Shown here in pieces: positions 11,128 through 18,175 of a stretch of DNA of 20,453 nt (positions are counted from its first letter, which is position 1; each line of letters opens with the position of its first letter). The notes below the pieces were generated by a model. The model ran no database searches, was not told where the DNA came from, and was given only the letters and a program-made list of their open reading frames with translations. The position numbers were made by a program, and so were the translations under genes. Origin of the DNA: CAYTLW01 sp964438735 (lineage in GTDB: Bacteria; Myxococcota_A; UBA9042). The stretch lies in contig CAYTLW010000130.1 of the NCBI GenBank assembly GCA_964438735.1, positions 1 to 20,453 on the forward strand. Reading direction: 5' to 3'.

Positions 11128-14067
11128 ATGACGAACCGCTTGAACAAGACCCTGCGCGCCCTGGCCATCACGCCATCGAAGCGCCTGCTGCTCTTCGTCG
11201 GCATCCTGGCGTCGGTGGTCACGGTCGGCACGCTGGTCGCCAAGGTCCAGAAGTTCCTGCGCCTGGGTCCCGACGCTGGCGTCCTGGACGCGGCCGCCAC
11301 ACTCTCTTCTGACGTCTTCATCGTCGCCGCATGGATTGTGGGCTGGACCTGGGCCCTGCACCTGGCCCGCGGACGCTGGAGCACGGCCCTGGCGGCGTTG
11401 TTTCAGTTCATGACCATGATCATCCTGCTCTTCCTGGTGGTGGAGCACGGCTTCTACCTGGCCACCGGGTCGCTGCTGGACTGGCACCTGCTGCGCTACA
11501 CGGCCGAGCACCTCGGACAGCTCAAGCTCGTCATCGCCTCCGAGATGGGCGCGGCCTCCTGGCTCGGCCTTGGCGCGGCCGTCGTGGTAGCCATCACACC
11601 GGCGCTGCTGCTGCGCGGCAGGGCCTGGCAGCGTCCGGAAGGCCCCCCGCTGGCGGGTCGCATCGTGACGCTCGTCGCCGCCTCGCTCATCGTATTGGGA
11701 CTGGCGCACGCGAGCCTGTCGCTGCACAAGCTGCCGGCGAAGCTTCAGCTCCTGCGCTCGAACGCCGCCGCGGCCCATGTGGGGGACGGTCTGGCCGACC
11801 TGCTGGGCACCTCCGAGGGCGGTAGCGAAGACACGGTGTTCAAGCCCGTCGAACCGGTCGTGGTCACGCGGACCAATGAGACGAAGCCATACAACGTGGT
11901 GATGATCGTGCTCGAGTCCGTGCGCGCCGACGTATTGACGCCCTACAACCCCGACCTCAAGACAGCCCCCTTCCTGGGCGAGCTGGCGGCCAAGGGCACC
12001 CTGGCCGAACAGGCCTACACGGTCATCCCGCACACCACCAAGTCGCTCGTGCCGCTGCATTGCGGCATCTACCCGAAGATCACGCCGCGCTTTCACGAAG
12101 CCACAGACGGCGGCATGCCGGTGGACTGCCTGGCACGGTTGCTCGGTCGGTTCGGCTATGCCACCCACTTCATCCAGTCGCCGGAGTCGGTCTTCGAGCG
12201 CCGCCGCGACCTGGTCAAGGCGTTCGGTTTCGAGCGCTTGTCGGCCAAGGAGGACCTGCCTTCGGAGGGCTTCCAGCACGTCGGCTACTTCGGCTACGAG
12301 GACGACGTCATGTTGCAGCCGACCTTCGACTGGCTCGACCAGCAGCAGGGCAAACCCTTCTACCTCGGCCTGCTCAACGCCACATCGCATCACCCCTACG
12401 AGGTGCCCAAGAACTTCGAAAAGCGGAAGTGGGACGTCGGCGCCAAGATGTCGCGCTACTTCGACTCCCTGCGCTACACCGATCGCTTCATCAAGAAGCT
12501 CTTCGCCGGCTTCGAAGCGCGCGGCTTGATGAAGAACACCATCTTCGTCATCGCCGGTGACCACGGCGAGGGCTTCAACGAACACGGCCGCTATGGCCAC
12601 GACGACAGCATCCACGAGGAGGGCATGCGCGTGCCCCTCTTCCTGGTCGGCGCCGACGTGCCGGCAGGCGTCCGCTTGAAGGGGTTGTGGCAACACATCG
12701 ACGTCATGCCGACCGTGCTGGAGCTGCTCAAGCTGCGCGTGGTCGCCGGTGACCTGCCCGGGCGCAGCCTGCTCAAGGGCGAAGGCCACAAGCGCCTGTT
12801 CTACTCCTGCTGGCGCGACAAGCGCTGTCTGGCCATGCGGGAGGGCGATACCAAGATCATCTACCACTACGGCAAGCGCGATCCCGAGGTCTACGACCTG
12901 GCCGCCGACCCGGGCGAAAAGGACGACCTGCTCGCCGCGGGAAAGGTGACGGTCGACTCCCTGGCGCCGCAGATCGCCGCCATGGAGGACTGGCGCAAAG
13001 AGGTGAACGGCCGCTTCCAGGCCCAATCCGAGCGGCGCAAATCGCCCTGGATCAGTGACAGCGCGCCGGCCGACATCGGCACGCCCGTGGACATCACCTT
13101 CGACAGTTTCGCTCGCATGATCGGCTACAAGGTGGAGACCAACAAGCTCAAGGACGGCGACGCCACCTGGGTCACCTGCGTCTACGAGGTGCTGCGCCCG
13201 CCCAAACCCGGCTGGAATCTGTGGATGCACGCCGCCGGTCCGCGGGAGAAGGGCAAGGTCAAGCTGTTCAACTCCGACCACGTGCCCGTCGAGGGCAGCT
13301 ATCCGGTCGATAAATGGCAGGCGGGTCAGTTCATCACCGACCGGCACTGGCTGCGCATGCCGCCCGGCTATCCCAGCGGCGACTACGAGTTGACGGTGGG
13401 TTTCTACCGACGGGACGGCAACAAGCGCGCGTGGCCCCACGGCGAAGGGCTCTCCATCACCGCTTCCGGCGGCGCCCACCTGGGCACCCTGCACGTGACC
13501 AACCCACGCGCCCCCGCCAAGACACCGCTGGCCTCGCTGCTGGCCAAGGATCGCGCGCTGGTCAGCCTGGAGGCGCCCTCGCCCCTACCGGGCGGCGCAA
13601 CCGCCACATTCGCCGATCTGCTCGCCCTCGAAGGGGTCACCCAGGGCACCCGCCGGGTGCTTGCCGGCAAATCCATCAGCTTCACGTGGCACCTGGCAGT
13701 GCTGCAGGAGACGCCCCGTTGGACCGACATCTTCGTGCACGTGGAAGGCCCGCTGACAGCCGATGGCAAGGGCTATATCGACGGCAAGCGCAGCTACATC
13801 AACGCCGTGCATCGTTCCCTGCCCGGCGGACCGGACATCGGCAAGTGGCCCAAGGGCTGGCACGTCAAGGACCACCACGCGATCCACGTGCCCAAGCACT
13901 TCCGCCCTGGCCGCTACCGCGTCTTGCTTGGCTTCTGGGATCCCAACCGCGATTCACCAGAGCATCGCCTCGAGCCCACGTCGCGCGCGCCGGTCATCAA
14001 GGACCGCGTCCTGGTCGGCGAGTTCAACGTGGCGCGACCCGGATCGGAGCGACCCGCGACACCTTGA
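11128..14067 (+). CDS. LtaS/OpgB-like extracytoplasmic transferase (alkaline phosphatase superfamily) with duplicated C-terminal beta module
   Basis: A 979-residue protein with five N-terminal membrane helices (about 17-38, 58-77, 85-112, 146-168, 176-198), then an extracytoplasmic sulfatase-fold domain (about 250-600). Likely metal ligands and catalytic residues: Glu263 (VLESVRADV), Thr303 (PHTTKSL), Asp478-His479 (AGDHGEG) and His496 (HEEGMRVP). A Thr rather than the Cys/Ser-x-Pro-x-Arg formylglycine motif points to a phospho-group transferase such as LtaS (phosphoglycerol) or OpgB/phosphoethanolamine transferases, not a sulfatase. The five-helix plan fits LtaS. Two beta-rich modules follow at about 654-771 and 828-972. 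The substrate, perhaps a periplasmic or surface glycan, is unknown. The ATG at 11128 has only a weak upstream purine run. Confidence 0.85.
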   Translation: MTNRLNKTLRALAITPSKRLLLFVGILASVVTVGTLVAKVQKFLRLGPDAGVLDAAATLSSDVFIVAAWIVGWTWALHLARGRWSTALAALFQFMTMIILLFLVVEHGFYLATGSLLDWHLLRYTAEHLGQLKLVIASEMGAASWLGLGAAVVVAITPALLLRGRAWQRPEGPPLAGRIVTLVAASLIVLGLAHASLSLHKLPAKLQLLRSNAAAAHVGDGLADLLGTSEGGSEDTVFKPVEPVVVTRTNETKPYNVVMIVLESVRADVLTPYNPDLKTAPFLGELAAKGTLAEQAYTVIPHTTKSLVPLHCGIYPKITPRFHEATDGGMPVDCLARLLGRFGYATHFIQSPESVFERRRDLVKAFGFERLSAKEDLPSEGFQHVGYFGYEDDVMLQPTFDWLDQQQGKPFYLGLLNATSHHPYEVPKNFEKRKWDVGAKMSRYFDSLRYTDRFIKKLFAGFEARGLMKNTIFVIAGDHGEGFNEHGRYGHDDSIHEEGMRVPLFLVGADVPAGVRLKGLWQHIDVMPTVLELLKLRVVAGDLPGRSLLKGEGHKRLFYSCWRDKRCLAMREGDTKIIYHYGKRDPEVYDLAADPGEKDDLLAAGKVTVDSLAPQIAAMEDWRKEVNGRFQAQSERRKSPWISDSAPADIGTPVDITFDSFARMIGYKVETNKLKDGDATWVTCVYEVLRPPKPGWNLWMHAAGPREKGKVKLFNSDHVPVEGSYPVDKWQAGQFITDRHWLRMPPGYPSGDYELTVGFYRRDGNKRAWPHGEGLSITASGGAHLGTLHVTNPRAPAKTPLASLLAKDRALVSLEAPSPLPGGATATFADLLALEGVTQGTRRVLAGKSISFTWHLAVLQETPRWTDIFVHVEGPLTADGKGYIDGKRSYINAVHRSLPGGPDIGKWPKGWHVKDHHAIHVPKHFRPGRYRVLLGFWDPNRDSPEHRLEPTSRAPVIKDRVLVGEFNVARPGSERPATP

Positions 14068-14104
14068 TTGCGGCGCAGTCGGCCGGTTTCAGCATTCGGG
14101 TGCC

Positions 14105-14130
14105 GTCTATTTGGCCCGTCTACTTGGCCC
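14105..14130. repeat. 13-base tandem duplication between convergent genes
   Basis: GTCTATTTGGCCC (14105-14117) is followed directly by GTCTACTTGGCCC (14118-14130), one mismatch, and TTTGGCC recurs once more just after. It fills part of the 82-base gap between the converging stops at 14067 and 14150. No stem-loop terminator with a U tail is evident. Confidence 0.5.
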
Positions 14131-14149
14131 TGTTTGGCCTCTGTTTTGC

Positions 14150-16285
14150 CTATCGGACGAAGCTCGCGTAGTGGTCCGAATCCAGGGACTGGCACGCCTT
14201 GTTGTAGAAGCCCTCGAAGCTGCCCTCTTTGCTGCCATGACCGAAATACGTGCCCGTGGACGGGTCGCCGCTCGCGCCGCTGACGATGCAGATGCCGGTG
14301 GTGTTCTGGTTGCTGTTGGCGTTGTTGCCCGCGTCCTTCTCCTCGCAGCCCAGCACGAAGTACCTGGCGTTCTTGGCGCAGACACCGGCGCCCTGCTCAT
14401 CGAGCACGATCTTGTAGGTATTGGCGCCGGGCGAGACATAGGGATACTTGTCGGCCGGGTGACTGACGGCGATGCGCTTGCCGCCATTCCAGGCCACAAC
14501 CAGCGCCTCGCTGAACTTCAGTTTGGGCATCACCGCCCCGATGACGTAGTCGGTCTGCGGGTTCGGGTTGCTGTTCAAGCCGCCCTGAGTCAGCACCACG
14601 CCCTGGCCGTTGCCGGGCAGCTTGCCCGAGGTCTTGGAGTTGGCCGCCACCAGGGTCCAGCCGCCGCCGCCCAGCTTCATCTCGCAGTAGCCCTGGAAGG
14701 GTGCTACCGGGCCCTTGTCGTCGGGATCGAGCCAGTACACACCGCTCTTGGCCGTTGGCTTGGCGGCGAGCAACTCTTTGCATGAAGGGGCCGGGCTGTC
14801 CTGCTCCCCCCAGGGCGAGACGTTGATGCCGTAGAAGGTCTTGCCATTGCAGACCTCCAGCGCCTGGGCGACGGTGTTGTAGTAGACGTAGCCGGTGGTC
14901 CCGGCGCTGCATTTGACGGGCGCGGTCTTGGCGTTCTTGAACTGCACCGGGCCCTTGAGCGTGCCGTTGACCTCCACATCGCCGGTAGCCGCCACCTTCT
15001 TGTTGGACAGGGTCTGGATCTCGACCCGCCAGGCCAGCAATTTGCCGTCATTGCCGTTGTTGAAGAAGGCGTCGTCGATGACCCGGATGCGCCACTTGCC
15101 CTTGGCGTTCTTGCCCGCCCAGGCGCCCAGGTCGCCGCTGATTGGTTTGCTCGGTGTCGGCCAGGCAGTGTCCAGGCCCTTGCCCTTGCCGCCCTTGCTG
15201 TAGAGCACGTACTTGGCGTTGTTGGGGTCGAAGAGCAGCACCTGCACATCCTTGATGTCCGAGTTGCTCAGCTTGACGTGCACCGTGAGCTTCTGGGCCA
15301 GCCCCACGTCGGGCACTTCGAGCTCGTCGAAGATGCCGATGGGGCTGTTGTCGGGGATGTCCAGCGGCGCCGCCTTGCCGGGCCACGACAGCGTGAACTG
15401 GTTGGTGAGCAGGCCATTGGAGACCTGGGCCAGGCCGTCGGCGGGCAGCTTGGCCCCGCCTGGCGTGCACAGGAGCTTGCCATCGGGCGCGATGCCCTTG
15501 ACCACGTCGCCGGCTTTGGCGCAGCTGCCGGCGGGTAGATTCAGGCCCGTGAGCTTGCTGCCATCGCCCATGAATGCCGACGCCGTGACGGTCTGGGCGA
15601 GCATGTCATTGGCGCTGATCTTCTTGGCCTTGAGGGCGTTGCCGCCCAGGTCCAGGTCCTTGTCGATGTTCAACATGTCGACGCTGACGCAGCCGGTGCA
15701 GGCCAGGCCCATGGCCTTGTCGGCCGGTCCGCCCTTGGTCTTGGAGCCGGCATACGTAAAGCCGACCTTGTCTGCAGAGATGGCGCCCGGCGCCACATGC
15801 TTGCCGGCGACGGCTCCGGCGGCCAGCTGTCCGGCGCCGACGCAACCCGAACAATCCAGCGAAGCAGCGCTCTGGGCCAGGAGCGAAAAGGCCGTCGAAG
15901 CCAGGGCGAGGCGGGGCAGCTCGGGCTCATTGGCCACGCTGATGCCGAGCCAATGGCCCTTCATGGCCGCCAGCAACTTGGCGTCCAGGGGTTTGTTCAG
16001 GCCCAGTTTGGCGCTGAAGGCGCCGGCCTTGACGGTCAGGTTGTGGCTCTCGAACCAGGTCGCCTTGCCGCCCTTGGCCTGCTCGTAGAGGGCGAAGGTC
16101 GCGGTATAGCCGCCATCGGCCACCGGTCCGCCGCCAGCGGCTCGCAGGGTTCCATGGGCAGACATGGCGCCCGGCACGGCCGCCGATGTGGGCGAGGCCA
16201 GGATGAGGGTACCCGAGAGCAGCAGGAGGGCCGGCAGGAGCGGGCATGGCCGCGCGGTGAGGCGGTTGGGCGAGCGGACGAACAT
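14150..16285 (-). CDS. Secreted multidomain protein with P-domain (proprotein convertase-like) and fibrinogen-like C-terminal domain
   Basis: A 711-residue exported protein. Residues 1-35 form a signal peptide cleaved near PTSA-A. Residues about 40-135 form a beta-rich domain. Two CxxC motifs occur in DCSGCV (145-149) and ACTGCV (196-200) within Gly/Ala-rich sequence; GDGSKLTGLNLP (241-251) resembles tail-fibre-like stalks. Residues about 312-424 match the P/Homo-B domain of bacterial proteases and adhesins (VQVLLFDPNN, GKWRIRVIDD, WRVEI). Residues about 501-700 look fibrinogen-like, with the typical GVYWLDP...GYCEM..GGGWTLVA stretch. No protease domain is present, so binding to surfaces or glycans is more likely than catalysis. 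The ATG at 16283-16285 has AGGAGG 5 nt upstream. A hexamer repeat tract lies 81 nt upstream of the start. Confidence 0.82.
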   Translation of the reverse strand: MFVRSPNRLTARPCPLLPALLLLSGTLILASPTSAAVPGAMSAHGTLRAAGGGPVADGGYTATFALYEQAKGGKATWFESHNLTVKAGAFSAKLGLNKPLDAKLLAAMKGHWLGISVANEPELPRLALASTAFSLLAQSAASLDCSGCVGAGQLAAGAVAGKHVAPGAISADKVGFTYAGSKTKGGPADKAMGLACTGCVSVDMLNIDKDLDLGGNALKAKKISANDMLAQTVTASAFMGDGSKLTGLNLPAGSCAKAGDVVKGIAPDGKLLCTPGGAKLPADGLAQVSNGLLTNQFTLSWPGKAAPLDIPDNSPIGIFDELEVPDVGLAQKLTVHVKLSNSDIKDVQVLLFDPNNAKYVLYSKGGKGKGLDTAWPTPSKPISGDLGAWAGKNAKGKWRIRVIDDAFFNNGNDGKLLAWRVEIQTLSNKKVAATGDVEVNGTLKGPVQFKNAKTAPVKCSAGTTGYVYYNTVAQALEVCNGKTFYGINVSPWGEQDSPAPSCKELLAAKPTAKSGVYWLDPDDKGPVAPFQGYCEMKLGGGGWTLVAANSKTSGKLPGNGQGVVLTQGGLNSNPNPQTDYVIGAVMPKLKFSEALVVAWNGGKRIAVSHPADKYPYVSPGANTYKIVLDEQGAGVCAKNARYFVLGCEEKDAGNNANSNQNTTGICIVSGASGDPSTGTYFGHGSKEGSFEGFYNKACQSLDSDHYASFVR

Positions 16286-16365
16286 GTTGCCTCCTGGTGG
16301 GGATGGTGGGGTGAAAGCTACACGTTGGTGTGGCGAGGGACAATTCGTGGGCGGGGTTGGCGAGT

Positions 16366-16413
16366 GGGTGCGGGTGCGGGTGCGGGTGCGGGTGCGGGTG
16401 CGGGTGCGTGTGC
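16366..16413. repeat. Hexamer microsatellite, unit GGGTGC
   Basis: Seven perfect GGGTGC units at 16366-16407 plus one degenerate GTGTGC to 16413. On the minus strand it reads as GCACCC repeats between the serine-hydrolase stop codon (16464) and the start of the fibrinogen-like gene (16285), probably in that gene's promoter or leader. A 6-base unit keeps any reading frame, so it would tune spacing and not switch a frame. Confidence 0.85.
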
Positions 16414-16461
16414 GGGTTGATGTGCCCGCCCGGAACACGAGACCCGGCACGGACCGTCGAG

Positions 16462-17847
16462 TCAGCCTCCCTTCCCGCCGCCTCCATCCGCCGGCTCCAA
16501 CGACCACTTGCCGTCCTTGCAGACCCACTTGCCGCCCTTGCACTCCCACACCGAGCCTTCCTTGCACGTCTTGCCGCCGCCGCCCTTGGTCCCCTTGGTG
16601 TCTTCGGTGCTCCCGGCGTCTTCGATCACTCCGCCCTGGCCGACAATGATCGCGTCCCTGATCGCTTCAGCGATTCGGGTGGGTAGGGCTGCCGTGGGTT
16701 GCTGCACCATGATCACAACAGCCAACTCCTCTTTGGGCTCCGTCCAGGTAGAGGTCCCCAAGGCACCACCCCAGCCGAAAGCGCCTGCGCTTCGGCCATT
16801 TTTCGCCAGCTTCGGATCTTCGGTGATGCCAACCGTGTAGCCAAATGCCATTCCCTGGGGACCCTTGGACGAATCGGAGTAGAGGTCGCCCGCTTGGCTT
16901 TTGGCCATCGCTTCCACCGATTCGGGTTTGAGAATCCGTTCTTCGAACAGCTCACCCTTGTTCACCAGCATCTGATGAAAATGCAGGAAGTCGCGGGCTG
17001 TGCTCTTCAGGCCCCAGGAGGCGGAGAAGTACTCCGGTGGCGTGCCCTCGGTGGAGAGGAGCATTCGTTTCTTCTTGTCTTCCGGAACGATCCAGTAGGT
17101 GTCCTTCATGTCCAACGGGCCGAAGATGCGCTTTTGAACCAGGACGTTGAATGGCGTGCCGGATACGACCTCGATGACCCGCGCGACCACGTCGAGTCCC
17201 TGGCTGTACTCCCATCGTGTCCCTGGCTGAAAGCTCAGCGGCTCCTTGGCAACTTTGGGAATCAAGGTGGCCAGAGACTCGTGCTCGTAGCCTGTCTTGC
17301 CGACCTTGCTGAAGCCGGCGAACCCGGAGGTGTGCGTCAGCAGCTCATGCAGGGTGGGTGGGCTTTGGGCATCGACCAGCTTGGTCCCCTTGCCGGCCCC
17401 ATCTGGGACGGCGACCTTGGCGTTCTTGAATTCGGGGATGTATTTCTCAACCGGGTCAGACAGTTGGAAGAGGCCCTCCTCCACCATCATCATCGCGGCC
17501 ACACCGAGGATCGGCTTGGTGGATGACATCATGTGGAACATGCCATCCGTTTGCAGCGGCACCTTGGTCTCGGTGTTGAAGAGGCCCTGCGCCTTGAAGT
17601 AGACCACCCTGCCCTTGCGGCAAACACCGACGACGCCACCCTGAATCTTGTCGGTGTCGATGAACTCTTGGACAACACTCTCGATCTTGTTCAGTTCTTG
17701 CTCAGACATCTCGACTTCTTCCGGCGTTCCGCGAGGCAGTTCCGTTGTGTCTGGCGTGGTTTCGGGCTCTTCTGTGCAAGCACAGGCGACGCCGACGCAA
17801 AGCGCCAGCGTTACAATGCGTTTTGTGACTCCAATGTTCGTCGCCAT
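16462..17847 (-). CDS. Serine hydrolase lipoprotein, beta-lactamase class C / esterase EstB-like fold
   Basis: A 461-residue exported lipoprotein. The signal peptide ends near VACAC; the anchor Cys is one of two (22 or 24). After a Thr/Pro/Glu-rich linker comes a beta-lactamase-family domain (about 48-395): Ser108-x-x-Lys111 (SSTKP), HTSG at 172-175, and YSQ at 214-216 in place of the usual Y-x-N. FGWGGALGT near 370 fits the third-motif region of this family. Likely an esterase, D-amino peptidase or carboxypeptidase; beta-lactamase activity cannot be inferred. The C-terminus carries Gly/Lys-rich repeats and a short Cys/Trp tail (CKEGSVWECKGGKWVC). The ATG at 17845-17847 has AGAGG 8 nt upstream; the ATG at 17854-17856 directly abuts that AGAGG and was not chosen. 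Confidence 0.85.
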   Translation of the reverse strand: MATNIGVTKRIVTLALCVGVACACTEEPETTPDTTELPRGTPEEVEMSEQELNKIESVVQEFIDTDKIQGGVVGVCRKGRVVYFKAQGLFNTETKVPLQTDGMFHMMSSTKPILGVAAMMMVEEGLFQLSDPVEKYIPEFKNAKVAVPDGAGKGTKLVDAQSPPTLHELLTHTSGFAGFSKVGKTGYEHESLATLIPKVAKEPLSFQPGTRWEYSQGLDVVARVIEVVSGTPFNVLVQKRIFGPLDMKDTYWIVPEDKKKRMLLSTEGTPPEYFSASWGLKSTARDFLHFHQMLVNKGELFEERILKPESVEAMAKSQAGDLYSDSSKGPQGMAFGYTVGITEDPKLAKNGRSAGAFGWGGALGTSTWTEPKEELAVVIMVQQPTAALPTRIAEAIRDAIIVGQGGVIEDAGSTEDTKGTKGGGGKTCKEGSVWECKGGKWVCKDGKWSLEPADGGGGKGG

Positions 17848-18175
17848 GTCGTTCATCCTCTAATCGCATCGAGATGTATGCCCAGCATGTCGCGGCTCCG
17901 TCGGGGGTCGCACACCCTACAGTGTCATGAGATCGCGTTGAGGGCTCAAGGACGGTCTGGGACTTGTTCCGCCTGTCTCGGGAAAGACAGGAAGAACCGA
18001 CCCGGATCCGCTCGCGCAACTCCCGCATAGAGGTAGCGACGCCTTCCCTGCCCCATGAGCCGTCTGGACGGCACACAGACACTTCATGGTCGCTATCCGC
18101 CGCCGGACGGCAGATCAGGCACGAAAAACAGGACAGTCGAGCGGAATCAGCCGACGATTCGTCTCGGAGTACCCG
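17848..18175. other. Divergent intergenic region between the serine hydrolase and TonB receptor genes
   Basis: About 328 bases without a supportable gene. It must carry promoters in both directions. The clear structures are a small palindrome TTGAG-GG-CTCAA (17938-17949) and a longer hairpin at 17966-17997. No convincing -35/-10 pair was identified by eye. A longer in-frame start for the receptor at 18086 would place non-signal-like sequence before the signal peptide and was rejected. Confidence 0.6.
17966..17997. promoter_or_regulatory. Interrupted hairpin in the TonB receptor / serine hydrolase divergent region
   Basis: CCTGTCT (17972-17978) pairs with AGACAGG (17985-17991) around a 6-base loop, and GTTC (17966-17969) pairs with GAAC (17994-17997) across a 2x2 internal loop. 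There is no U run in either direction, so it is more likely an operator or leader element than a terminator. Confidence 0.45.

Noticed and set aside
12031..12063. Formylglycine sulfatase active site in the alkaline-phosphatase-superfamily protein
   Set aside because: The nucleophile position reads HTTKS with no C/S-x-P/A-x-R motif, so a Thr-dependent phosphotransferase is a better call.
11092..13494. Very long open frame on the minus strand opposite the LtaS-like gene (and similar long antisense frames at 9489-11384 and 937-1869)
   Set aside because: High GC and codon bias create long stop-free antisense frames. The translations are His/Gln/Arg/Val-rich without motifs, while the opposite strand encodes clear protein families.
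15927..16487. Reading frame encoding a His-Pro repeat across the hexamer tract
   Set aside because: The repeat is a direct translation of the GGGTGC microsatellite; the frame has no ribosome-binding site and runs into the fibrinogen-like gene out of frame.
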